The notes under the pieces: model-generated
What the model saw: only the letters and a program-made list of their open reading frames with translations
The model's database searches: none
What the model was told of the DNA's origin: nothing
Position numbers and translations under genes: made by a program
Assembly (NCBI GenBank): GCA_017442155.1
Contig: JAFSAU010000051.1
Location: 51,598-115,597 of the forward strand
Origin: Clostridia bacterium
GTDB taxonomy: Bacteria; Bacillota; Clostridia; UMGS1883; UMGS1540
Direction of reading: 5' to 3'
Length of the DNA: 64,000 nt
Shown here: positions 1 to 7,327 of the stretch, one piece after another
Layout: each line of letters begins with the position of its first letter
How positions within the stretch are numbered: the stretch's first letter is position 1

Positions 1-818
1 TCGTAATAAAACGAATCATTATTTTCACTGCCGTACAGCTCTGCGGCGTCAAAGCCGTTTCCGAATGCAATGCCCCGTACCGCCGGCACACCAAAGACTG
101 CCGCCGAAAGTCTGCCCTCCATACGGGAAAACATCGGGGTGCCAAGCCCGGCCGGAAGCCCGAAAACAGCGGTTTCAATGATGCCGCCCACGGAATCCGC
201 ATTTTGCCGTGCCCGGTCAATTTCTGCCTGCATTTTTTCGCCCTGCCCGTCATCCCAGACAGGGAAGGGCTTTTGGGCTATAGCGCGGAGTGCGGGCAAA
301 GAAAGGGGCGTATAGTCGGGTACTTCTCCTTCCACGCCGTGAATGGCGCGGATATGGGAAAAAATTTCGATTCCCTTTTCTGCGAGCATTTGAAGCGCGA
401 TGCCGCCGGCAATGCAGAGAGGGGCCGTCAACCGGCCGGAAAAATGACCGCCGCCGCGCACGTCCTGAAAGCCGCCGTATTTCAGCTCTGCCGTAAGGTC
501 CGCATGACCGGGACGGGGCACATCCCGCAGGTTGTCATAATCGGAAGAGCGGGTGTTGGTATTCCGGATCACGGCCATAACGGGTGCACCCGTGGTCACG
601 TTTTCCAAAAGCCCCGCCAGAAATTCCGGCGCATCGGCCTCCTTCCGCGTAGTAGAAAACCGGTTTTGCCCTGGGGCACGCCGCCCCATAAAGGCGGACA
701 GGGCTTCCATATCTACCGGAAAGCCTGCCGGAAGCCCGTCGATAATTACGCCGATGGCGTCTGCGTGGGACTGCCCTGCCACAGAAATTCTGATATGCGT
801 TCCAAAGGTACTGCTCAT
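1..818 (-). CDS. aroC: Chorismate synthase, C-terminus beyond the window
   Basis: Last step of the shikimate pathway: EPSP to chorismate, with reduced FMN as cofactor. The translation begins MSSTFGTHIRISVAGQSHAD and continues with GVIIDGLPAGFPVD, the family's N-terminal signature. RPGHADLTAELKYGG and the later GGHFSGR stretch are also typical. About 272 residues are present and the frame stays open to base 1, so the C-terminus is missing only because the window ends. The ATG (818-816) overlaps the aroA stop by four bases (ATGA), which implies translational coupling. It is the last visible gene of the aroF-tyrA-aroB-aroA-aroC operon. Confidence 0.95.
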   Translation of the reverse strand, partial: MSSTFGTHIRISVAGQSHADAIGVIIDGLPAGFPVDMEALSAFMGRRAPGQNRFSTTRKEADAPEFLAGLLENVTTGAPVMAVIRNTNTRSSDYDNLRDVPRPGHADLTAELKYGGFQDVRGGGHFSGRLTAPLCIAGGIALQMLAEKGIEIFSHIRAIHGVEGEVPDYTPLSLPALRAIAQKPFPVWDDGQGEKMQAEIDRARQNADSVGGIIETAVFGLPAGLGTPMFSRMEGRLSAAVFGVPAVRGIAFGNGFDAAELYGSENNDSFYY

Positions 819-2089
819 GGCGTTTCTCTCCTTTCAATCTGACCGCCTAAAGAGGTGAAATGGTCCCAGAAACCGGGATACGATTTATTGACAGCCTGTG
901 CGCCGCGCACGGTGACCGTTTCACTGCAAAGCATGGATGCCACCGCCGCACTCATGGCAATGCGGTGGTCTCCGGCACTGTCCACCGTGCCGCCGGTGAG
1001 AGGCTTGCCACCCTGAACGACCAGACCGTCCTCCGTTTCCGTGATGCTTGCACCGAGGGCAGTGAGCATCGCCGAAACCGTAGATAGCCGGTCACTTTCT
1101 TTTATCCGCAGCCGTCCGGCACCGTGGATGCGCGTTGTCCCTTCTGCCGCCGCGGCCGCCACGGCCAGGATAGGCACGAGGTCGGGAATCTGTGCCGCAT
1201 CAATCTCTATTCCTCGCATTGGTGCGCGCTGCGCAGAAAACGAACTGCCACATTGCTGTACGTTGGCTCCGAATTTTTTAAGAAGCTCCACAATCGCTCT
1301 GTCACCTTGCAGAGAATCCGGATGCAGTCCACTACAGGTAATGCCTTCCCCCAGTGCCCCGGCCACCAGCCAGAAGGCGGCGTTGGACCAGTCACCCTCC
1401 ACGGAGAGCAGCTCTGCTTCGGAAAAGGCGGGCGTCTGACCGCCGGGAATGATGTAGGTGTTATTTTCATATGTAAACTGTATGCCGCATTGCCGGAGAA
1501 CGGCCTCCGTCATGGCAATATACCGTGCAGATTCGATTTTTCCTGTCAGCTGGAGAGAACTATCCTCGGGAAGGAGCGGGAGCGCAAACAAAAGACCGCT
1601 GATAAACTGGGAGGAAATATCTGCGGGGAGAGTGTAGCTTCCACCCCGGAGCTGTCCGCCGGTGGCAATCACGTTTTCTGACTCCCAGGAAAGCATCATA
1701 CCGTGCGCCTCCAGCGTTTCCCAGAGAGGAGAGAGAGGCCGCTGCGGTAGTCTTCCGGCAAGAACGAGCCGCGCGCTTTTGCCAAGCGCACCCACCACCG
1801 GCAGAAGAAACCGGAGCGTAGAGCCGCTTTCGCCGCAGTCCAGCACAGCAACGCTGTCTTTTTTAGCAGACGGACACACCGAAAAACCTTCCGGTGTCCG
1901 GTTGATCCGGAACCCGAGGGCCGAAAGGCACCGGGCCGTGGCATCAATATCCTCGGAAGAGGTGTTGCATCTGAGGGATACCGGGCTACATGAAAGAGCC
2001 GCACAAATCAGCAGACGGTGCGCCTGGGATTTGGAGGCAATGCTTTCCACACTGCCCCGAAGCCGCCGGGGCGTAATTTTTACTTCCAT
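815..2089 (-). CDS. aroA: 3-phosphoshikimate 1-carboxyvinyltransferase (EPSP synthase)
   Basis: Transfers enolpyruvyl from PEP to shikimate-3-phosphate, the penultimate step to chorismate; cytosolic. At 424 residues it has the usual family length. Visible motifs are the N-terminal SKSQAHRLLICAALS substrate loop, GESGSTLRFLLP, the central GDWSNAAFW segment and RIKESDRL near the C-terminal third. The ATG at 2089 follows a GGAGTG ribosome site that overlaps the end of aroB; the aroB stop lies only 4 bases upstream. The 3' end overlaps aroC by 4 bases. All five genes of this operon are packed the same way. Confidence 0.97.
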   Translation of the reverse strand: MEVKITPRRLRGSVESIASKSQAHRLLICAALSCSPVSLRCNTSSEDIDATARCLSALGFRINRTPEGFSVCPSAKKDSVAVLDCGESGSTLRFLLPVVGALGKSARLVLAGRLPQRPLSPLWETLEAHGMMLSWESENVIATGGQLRGGSYTLPADISSQFISGLLFALPLLPEDSSLQLTGKIESARYIAMTEAVLRQCGIQFTYENNTYIIPGGQTPAFSEAELLSVEGDWSNAAFWLVAGALGEGITCSGLHPDSLQGDRAIVELLKKFGANVQQCGSSFSAQRAPMRGIEIDAAQIPDLVPILAVAAAAAEGTTRIHGAGRLRIKESDRLSTVSAMLTALGASITETEDGLVVQGGKPLTGGTVDSAGDHRIAMSAAVASMLCSETVTVRGAQAVNKSYPGFWDHFTSLGGQIERRETP

Positions 2090-2093
2090 ATGC

Positions 2094-3149
2094 TCACTCC
2101 ATTCCTTTTTTTAAAAACGGCAGAAGGTCCGGTACCGGCAGGGGATACAGCACGCACTTCCCAATCGTTTCCGGCACCACCAGTGTCACCGTATTCCCTT
2201 TGCGTTTTTTGTCAGACAGCATGGCATCGTACAGTGTCTGGGGTGCGTATTCCGTTTTCGTCGGCAAGCCGAAAGCAGTACAGACCTGTTCGATTTCCGC
2301 GGCAACCGCGCCATCACAAAGTCCGGCCTCGGCCGCACTTTTTGCCATGATGACCATTCCGATGGCTACGGCACTCCCGTGTGAGAGGGCAAAATGACTG
2401 TTTTTTTCAATGGCGTGGCCGAAGGTGTGACCGAAATTTAAAAGCTGGCGGAGCCCGGTGTCAAATTCATCTTCGTTTACAATCCGGCTTTTCATTTCAA
2501 TACATTCCGCAATCACCTGCACCCGGTCAAACAGCAGTCCATTTTCTTTTAGATGTGCAAACAGGGAGGCACTGCCCAAAACGCCGTATTTGATTACCTC
2601 GGCACAGCCGTCGGCAAATGTGGCATCCGGGAGGGTTTTCAAAACCAGGGGGTCACAGAGGACTGTTTTCGGCTGATAGAAGGCCCCGGCCAGATTTTTC
2701 CCGGCACGGAGGTCGATGGCTGTTTTGCCGCCCACGGAGGAATCCACCATCGCAAGGAGCGTTGTGGGAATCTGCACAAAATCTACGCCCCGGAGAAACG
2801 TGGCCGCCGCAAAGCCGGCTAAATCTCCGACAACACCGCCGCCGAGGGCGATAATAAGGTCACTTCGTGTCAGATGGTTTTCGGCCAGAAATTCAAGAAG
2901 TGCAACATAATTTTCCGCATTTTTTGACGATTCCCCATGGGGAAGCACGAATTTGACGGTGCGGATGCCGGCTTCGGTGAGATGGGCTGTAAGGGCAGTT
3001 CCGTACAGCGCGTCTACCGTGTCATCCGTCACAATGGCGGCGTAGCGGTTCTCCGAGTAGGGTGCAATATAGTCTGCCGCTTTTTCGAGACAGCCCGCTT
3101 CGAGCACTACGTCGTAGGGCCGGGAGGCGGCTACATGAATTTTTTTCAT
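2094..3149 (-). CDS. aroB: 3-dehydroquinate synthase
   Basis: Second step of the shikimate pathway: cyclises DAHP to 3-dehydroquinate using NAD and a divalent metal. The 351-residue length is normal. The NAD/metal core shows GGGVVGDLAGFAAATFLRG, then IPTTLLAMVDSSVGGK, and the metal-ligand stretch LNFGHTFGHAIE. It starts 4 bases inside the end of tyrA and is followed 4 bases later by aroA, so it is co-transcribed with them. Confidence 0.97.
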   Translation of the reverse strand: MKKIHVAASRPYDVVLEAGCLEKAADYIAPYSENRYAAIVTDDTVDALYGTALTAHLTEAGIRTVKFVLPHGESSKNAENYVALLEFLAENHLTRSDLIIALGGGVVGDLAGFAAATFLRGVDFVQIPTTLLAMVDSSVGGKTAIDLRAGKNLAGAFYQPKTVLCDPLVLKTLPDATFADGCAEVIKYGVLGSASLFAHLKENGLLFDRVQVIAECIEMKSRIVNEDEFDTGLRQLLNFGHTFGHAIEKNSHFALSHGSAVAIGMVIMAKSAAEAGLCDGAVAAEIEQVCTAFGLPTKTEYAPQTLYDAMLSDKKRKGNTVTLVVPETIGKCVLYPLPVPDLLPFLKKGME

Positions 3150-3976
3150 CCGTCAATCTCTCCTTTTATCCGCCGTCCGTCGTCTAATAGCTGCCAGAGC
3201 TTTTCGGCGTCTTCGCTTGAAAGGGCATCGCGGTATTCCCGGATGTGGTGCAGAATCCCGTCCAGTTCCTCTAAAAGATGTGTCCGGTTTTCCAGAAACA
3301 GCTCCGTCCACATGTCCGGATTCAGCCAGGCCACGCGGGTGAGGTCTTTATAGCTTCCGGCCGAAAGCCCTTTGTGCATTTTTGCTTCCGGCGATTTTAC
3401 ATAGGCGTTGGAAACAACGTGGGCCAGCTGGGAGGTAAAGGCAATCCGCTTGTCATGACTGTCTGCATCCGTGACGGAAAAAGAGCCGAATTCCAGTGGA
3501 GAAAGCACCTTTTTAATACTGTCCAGGAGGGCCATATCGTCATACACCGGCGGAACAATGACCATCGGTGCCCCCCGGAACATATCGCTCCGGCTGTACT
3601 TAAAGCCGGAATTGTGCGTGCCGGCCATGGGATGACCGCCCACATACAGAAATCCGTGCTTCTCTGCCAGTGCAAAGCCGGCGTCGCACACCCTCTTTTT
3701 TGTGCCGCAGAAATCAATTACAAACCCTTTTTTCGGAAATGCCGCGGCGTTTTCTTCCATATATTCAATTACGGCTCCGGGATACAGGCACAAAAGTACC
3801 AGGTCGCATTCTGCCAGGTCCGCCGTGGCCAGCGGCCCGTCCACGGCACCGCAGAGAATGGCGTAATCCAGCATTACCCGGTCCCGGTCGGTCGCCAGAA
3901 CGGTGTGCCCGGCTTCTTTATAGGCCCGTGCGGCACTGCCGCCGATAAGACCGAGACCAACAATTCCTACTTGCAT
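3146..3976 (-). CDS. tyrA: Prephenate dehydrogenase
   Basis: Oxidative decarboxylation of prephenate to 4-hydroxyphenylpyruvate, committing chorismate to tyrosine. The 276-residue protein opens with a Rossmann motif GIVGLGLIGGSAARAY and carries GGHPMAGTHNSGF in the catalytic region. The C-terminal helical part is short and there is no chorismate mutase domain or clear ACT domain, so feedback control at the protein level is probably limited. It is second in the operon, 20 bases after aroF, and overlaps aroB by 4 bases. A tyrosine-specific gene placed directly behind aroF fits the Tyr and Phe codons of the upstream leader peptide. Confidence 0.93.
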   Translation of the reverse strand: MQVGIVGLGLIGGSAARAYKEAGHTVLATDRDRVMLDYAILCGAVDGPLATADLAECDLVLLCLYPGAVIEYMEENAAAFPKKGFVIDFCGTKKRVCDAGFALAEKHGFLYVGGHPMAGTHNSGFKYSRSDMFRGAPMVIVPPVYDDMALLDSIKKVLSPLEFGSFSVTDADSHDKRIAFTSQLAHVVSNAYVKSPEAKMHKGLSAGSYKDLTRVAWLNPDMWTELFLENRTHLLEELDGILHHIREYRDALSSEDAEKLWQLLDDGRRIKGEIDG

Positions 3977-3996
3977 ACTTTCACTTCCTTATATAG

Positions 3997-4995
3997 TTAC
4001 AGAATTTCACGAAGCTTTCCGATTTTGCCTGCAAGATGCGCAAAAGCGTCCGGGGTCAGTGACTGTGCCCCGTCGCAGAGGGCATGAGCCGGGTCGTTAT
4101 GCACCTCTATCATCAGGCCGTCGGCACCGGCGGCTACGGAAGCCATTGCCATCGGCTCCACCAGGCGGGATTTGCCCGTGGCATGGCTGGGGTCTGCAAT
4201 CACCGGCAGGTGAGACAGCTCATGCAGAAGCGGAATCGCAGAAATATCCATTGTATTTCTCGTATAGGTTTCATAGGTGCGGATGCCGCGTTCGCAAAGG
4301 ATGATGTTGCCGTTTCCTTCGCTCATAATATATTCGGCACTCATCAGAAATTCCTTCAGGGTGTTGGCAAGCCCGCGCTTTAAGAGAATGGGCTTCTTCG
4401 TTTTTCCCAGCTCCTTTAAAAGCTCGAAGTTCTGCATGTTCCGGGCACCTACCTGAATCACGTCCACCTCTTCAAAGAGGGGGAGATGGTTTGCATTCAT
4501 AATTTCGGTGACAATGGGCATTCCGGTTGCCTTTTTGGCTTCCAGCAGGTATTCAATGCCGTCAGCCTTCAGCCCCTGAAAATCATAGGGGGAGGTGCGG
4601 GGCTTGAAAGCACCGCCGCGCAGCAGCGTGGCACCCGCAGCCTTTACACTTTCCGCTACGGCAATCATCTGCTCCCGGGATTCCACCGAGCAGGGGCCGG
4701 CGATAATGGCAAAGTTACCGCCGCCGATTTTCACATCGCCCACTTCCACCACAGTGTCCTCCGGGTGGAAGGTGCGGTTGCACTGCTTGAAGGGGTCGGA
4801 CACCCGCTTCACAGTGTCCACAATGGCAAGGCTGTCGAGAAGCTCCATGTCAATTTTAGAGGTGTCTCCCACAAGCCCCAGCACGGTATAGTCCACACCG
4901 TAGGAGGCATGGACCTCCACGCCCTGTTCCTCAATCCAGTGGGTCAGATGGTCAATTTGCTCCTGGGTGGTGTTCTTTTTGATAACGGCAATCAT
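3997..4995 (-). CDS. aroF: DAHP synthase with N-terminal ferredoxin-like regulatory domain
   Basis: Condenses PEP and erythrose-4-phosphate to DAHP, the entry step of aromatic biosynthesis. Residues 1 to about 70 form the small ferredoxin-like domain seen in Thermotoga-type enzymes, which is a feedback-binding module in characterised members. The TIM-barrel follows with [33 protein letters not shown] and [11 protein letters not shown]. The ATG lies about 30 bases after a strong intrinsic terminator, and an AGGAGG-type site (GGAGGAGGAATACGAA) precedes it. First gene of the aro operon, so the leader upstream controls all five genes. Confidence 0.96.
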   Translation of the reverse strand: MIAVIKKNTTQEQIDHLTHWIEEQGVEVHASYGVDYTVLGLVGDTSKIDMELLDSLAIVDTVKRVSDPFKQCNRTFHPEDTVVEVGDVKIGGGNFAIIAGPCSVESREQMIAVAESVKAAGATLLRGGAFKPRTSPYDFQGLKADGIEYLLEAKKATGMPIVTEIMNANHLPLFEEVDVIQVGARNMQNFELLKELGKTKKPILLKRGLANTLKEFLMSAEYIMSEGNGNIILCERGIRTYETYTRNTMDISAIPLLHELSHLPVIADPSHATGKSRLVEPMAMASVAAGADGLMIEVHNDPAHALCDGAQSLTPDAFAHLAGKIGKLREIL

Positions 4996-5023
4996 TTCGT
5001 ATTCCTCCTCCGTTTTAATTCGT

Positions 5024-5057
5024 AAAAAAAGGCTGCACAGAGGGTTTCTGTGCAGCC
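5024..5057 (-). terminator. Attenuator hairpin in the aroF leader
   Basis: Perfect 10-bp stem (5031-5040 pairing with 5048-5057, GGCTGCACAG/CTGTGCAGCC) with a 7-base loop. On the minus strand it is followed by seven T. It sits between the leader peptide stop and the aroF start, so it must be bypassed for aroF to be transcribed. Minus-strand bases 5108-5097, inside the leader reading frame, can pair with its 5' arm (TGT with ACA, GCAG with CTGC), giving a candidate antiterminator. Confidence 0.9.
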
Positions 5058-5084
5058 GGATTTACGACTTTGCGGGCTTAAAAC

Positions 5085-5180
5085 TTACGCCATGCTGTCT
5101 GCAACACAAAAATCCCTTACTTCGCGGTTTCTAAAGTAAAAGTAAAAGAAATATTCGTATGCAAACGTATTTTTATGCAT
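5085..5180 (-). CDS. Phe/Tyr-rich leader peptide of the aro operon (31 aa)
   Basis: A 31-codon frame starts at ATG 5180 with an AGGAAGG ribosome site at 5191-5197, 10 bases upstream. It encodes a run FAYEYFFYFYF (residues 6-16, nine of eleven aromatic) and ends ...RDFCVADSMA before TAA. It lies between a consensus promoter and the intrinsic terminator ahead of aroF. Size, codon run and position match the classical amino-acid leader peptides (such as pheL) that control transcription by ribosome stalling. The inferred role is that low charged tRNA-Phe or tRNA-Tyr stalls the ribosome at codons 6-16, leaving the segment at 5108-5097 free to block the terminator. The peptide itself probably has no function. 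Confidence 0.85.
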   Translation of the reverse strand: MHKNTFAYEYFFYFYFRNREVRDFCVADSMA

Positions 5181-5214
5181 GAAACGTTGCCCTTCCTGTA
5201 TTTTTATTACATTC

Positions 5215-5243
5215 AGTATACACCCTGCAGTCGGGTTTGTCAA
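5215..5243 (-). promoter_or_regulatory. Promoter of the aro operon
   Basis: Minus strand TTGACA (5243-5238), 17-base spacer, TATACT (5220-5215). Transcription would begin near 5208, just ahead of the leader-peptide ribosome site. It is arranged back-to-back with the plus-strand promoter at 5276. Confidence 0.92.
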
Positions 5244-5275
5244 GTGTTTTTTAGAAAAAATAAAAATTTTTTTGG

Positions 5276-5304
5276 TTGACAGCGCACGCCGCCCATAGTA
5301 TAAT
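5276..5304 (+). promoter_or_regulatory. Promoter of the stalk-PpiC gene
   Basis: TTGACA (5276-5281), 17-base spacer, TATAAT (5299-5304): a full consensus sigma-A promoter. An AAAGGAGA ribosome site precedes the ATG at 5338. Confidence 0.92.
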
Positions 5305-5337
5305 AAAAGTATATTTTTTTAAAGGAGACAAACCAGT

Positions 5338-6552
5338 ATGAAAAAACGAATCGGTATACTTTTATGCGCCGCCCTTTTAGGGATACAGGCCTCGGCCGCA
5401 GTGGTGGATTTCCAGGTGGAAAACACAAGCTTTCGGGTTCAGAACGAGGGGGAAGTCACAGACAAAACGCTGGAGGCCGCGCCCTTTGTGAATGACCGGT
5501 GGCGTACCATGGTGCCTGTCCGCGCTATTTCGGAGGCCTTCGGGGCCACGGTGGACTGGAACGGTACACTCCGGGAAGTGATAGTCCGCCTCGGTGGGGT
5601 GGAAATCCGTTTGTATGTGGACAGTACGGAAGCCCTTGTCGGCGGCGAAAAGGTCACACTGGACTGTGCCCCCGTCATTGTGGAGGGCAGAACATTTGTG
5701 CCGCTCCGGTTTGTGAGCGAGGCTCTTTCCTGCAACGTAAACTATGCGGCGGCATCCCGGCATATTGTGATTGACGACACGGAAACGGTGCTCCGGTGCG
5801 GAGACACCACCTTCTCCTTCGCGGAGCTGGAGACGCTGTACGCCATGTTTCTGGAAGCAAACCGGCCGATGGCAGAAATGTACGGTATGGACGAGACGGC
5901 ACTGCAGTCAGCCTGCCTGCAGACAGCAGTGGAAACGGCAACAAAGTATGCCTGGATAAAAACTGCCTTTCCTGCCGCACTTAGTGAATCCTCCCTGCAG
6001 GAAATTCTGTATTCTGCCGAAAGGGATGGCCTTACAGTGCCTTTGACGGGTATGCGGGATGTTTTGTACGAGAAGCTGTACTATTCCGGCGGGGAAGCGG
6101 CGGCATCTTATATAGAGGAAAGCGCGGACCTGGAAAGTGTGTATACGGCCCGGTACACTTGCGCCAAGCACATTTTAGTGGAAGAGGAAGAAACGGCGAA
6201 AGCGGTTTATGAAAAGGCTGTGGGCGGAGCGGATTTCGATGCGCTGGTTGCCGAGTATAACACGGACCCGGGTATGGAACAAAATCCCAATGGCTATGTA
6301 TTCACTTTCGGCGAAATGGTACCGGAATTTGAAACGGCGGCCTTTGCCGCGGCAGAAAACACGGTTACGGAGCCGGTACAGACGGCCTATGGCTATCACA
6401 TTATCCGCAGAGAAGCTCTGCCTGCTTTTTCGGAAGAAATAAAGGTCCGGGTTATCAACGTTTTGATAAACCAGACCCTGGAACAAACGGCCGCACCCAC
6501 CCAGCTCATTGACACCGCTGCGCTGGCGGCACGGCTTGGAATCAGTGAATAA
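5338..6552 (+). CDS. Exported peptidyl-prolyl isomerase with N-terminal stalk (copper amine oxidase N-like) domain
   Basis: A 404-residue secreted protein. Residues 1-20 are a signal peptide (KKR, hydrophobic core, SASA-like end). Residues about 25-145 are a stalk or copper-amine-oxidase-N-like domain, with the repeated motifs WRTMVPVRAISEAFGATVDW and GRTFVPLRFVSEALSC. Residues about 280-370 resemble a parvulin/PpiC rotamase (AKHILVEEEETAKAVYEKA..ADFDALVAEYNTDPG, then TAYGYHIIRRE). The likely job is folding of secreted or cell-wall proteins, with the stalk domain as wall or surface anchor; this is inferred from the domains. Its 3' end overlaps the convergent thiT stop by 11 bases. Confidence 0.85.
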   Translation: MKKRIGILLCAALLGIQASAAVVDFQVENTSFRVQNEGEVTDKTLEAAPFVNDRWRTMVPVRAISEAFGATVDWNGTLREVIVRLGGVEIRLYVDSTEALVGGEKVTLDCAPVIVEGRTFVPLRFVSEALSCNVNYAAASRHIVIDDTETVLRCGDTTFSFAELETLYAMFLEANRPMAEMYGMDETALQSACLQTAVETATKYAWIKTAFPAALSESSLQEILYSAERDGLTVPLTGMRDVLYEKLYYSGGEAAASYIEESADLESVYTARYTCAKHILVEEEETAKAVYEKAVGGADFDALVAEYNTDPGMEQNPNGYVFTFGEMVPEFETAAFAAAENTVTEPVQTAYGYHIIRREALPAFSEEIKVRVINVLINQTLEQTAAPTQLIDTAALAARLGISE

Positions 6553-7090
6553 GTGTTTCCTTTATAATCCATTTTGCAACGAAGACCGAGAGGACTGCGG
6601 TTATAATCAGTTCAAACAGCATGTAGCTTCCATTATAAAGGAAGGAATACCATGCCGCACCGACGCCCTCCCAGGCATAGACGCTCCAGATGAGGATTCC
6701 GGAGAGAAAATGACAGAGGAAGCGGAATGCAATGGCTACTATGGCGGCTACAGGTACGGCAAAGGCTTTTTTCGGCAGAAGGCGGTAGATGCCGCCGGCA
6801 AGCCCCAGACCGCCAAAGGCCAGTACATAGTCAAGAAGAATAACGAGACAATAGGAAGCTGCATCCGCCACAGGCGGAGCCGGTATGCCGGTGAGCAGCA
6901 TATTCAGTGCAGCATACACAAGACCCGATAAAATGCCCCAGCGCATCCCGTACAGGAGTGCGACTGTGATAACCGGCAGCATAGAGCCTAAAGTCACACT
7001 GCCCCCGAAGGGTGCATCAAACAGGCGAATCAGCGAAAGTACAACGGAAAGGGCCAGCATAACCCCTGTGACGGTGAGTTTCTTTGTCAT
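6542..7090 (-). CDS. thiT: Thiamine ECF transporter substrate-binding subunit ThiT
   Basis: S-component of an energy-coupling-factor transporter that captures thiamine and works with shared EcfA/A'/T subunits, none of which are in the window. The 182-residue protein has about six hydrophobic segments and the family's N-terminal pattern MTKKLTVTGVMLALSVVLS, then GGSVTLGSMLPV and the G-W-containing SGILIWSVYAW segment. The ATG at 7090 has GGAG upstream; a longer frame exists but would run into the riboswitch. The TPP riboswitch and terminator directly upstream make thiamine uptake the confident assignment. Confidence 0.93.
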   Translation of the reverse strand: MTKKLTVTGVMLALSVVLSLIRLFDAPFGGSVTLGSMLPVITVALLYGMRWGILSGLVYAALNMLLTGIPAPPVADAASYCLVILLDYVLAFGGLGLAGGIYRLLPKKAFAVPVAAIVAIAFRFLCHFLSGILIWSVYAWEGVGAAWYSFLYNGSYMLFELIITAVLSVFVAKWIIKETLIH

Positions 7091-7119
7091 GTAAAAATCT
7101 CCTTGTTTACTGTAAATAA

Positions 7120-7140
7120 AAAGGCTTCCCGAAGGAAGCA
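7120..7140 (-). terminator. Expression-platform terminator of the TPP riboswitch
   Basis: Minus-strand hairpin GCTTCC-TTCG-GGAAGC (7139-7124), a stable UUCG tetraloop, followed by CTTTTT. It lies between the TPP aptamer and the thiT start and should form when TPP is bound. Confidence 0.8.
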
Positions 7141-7149
7141 TAAGAGCCG

Positions 7150-7238
7150 ATATACTCCCTACGTTGGTATTACCCAAATCAGGTTAACGGGTCGGAACCT
7201 TTGTCCCCTCTCAGCCGCTTCGGCTCCCCGGATTTATG
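7150..7238 (-). promoter_or_regulatory. TPP riboswitch (THI element)
   Basis: Minus strand shows the conserved blocks in order: CCGGGGAGCC, GGCTGAGAGGG, GACCCGTTAACCTGAT and GGGTAATACCAACGTAGGGA. These are the signature of the thiamine-pyrophosphate aptamer. It lies between a consensus promoter and thiT, with a terminator hairpin after it, so TPP should switch off thiamine uptake. Confidence 0.97.
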
Positions 7239-7243
7239 AGTAT

Positions 7244-7272
7244 ATTGTAGCATGGACAGAAAAATTTGTCAA
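7244..7272 (-). promoter_or_regulatory. Promoter of the TPP riboswitch-thiT transcript
   Basis: Minus strand TTGACA (7272-7267), 17-base spacer, TACAAT (7249-7244), immediately ahead of the aptamer. Confidence 0.88.
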
Positions 7273-7327
7273 GGGTTTTTCTACAACTTTATTTTCTGCG
7301 GAAATGCAGCGATACGGAGGTAAATGA

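Noticed and set aside
204..842. Plus-strand reading frame of 212 codons at the left end
   Set aside because: It lies antisense to chorismate synthase and aroA, whose motifs are unmistakable, and has no recognisable domain.
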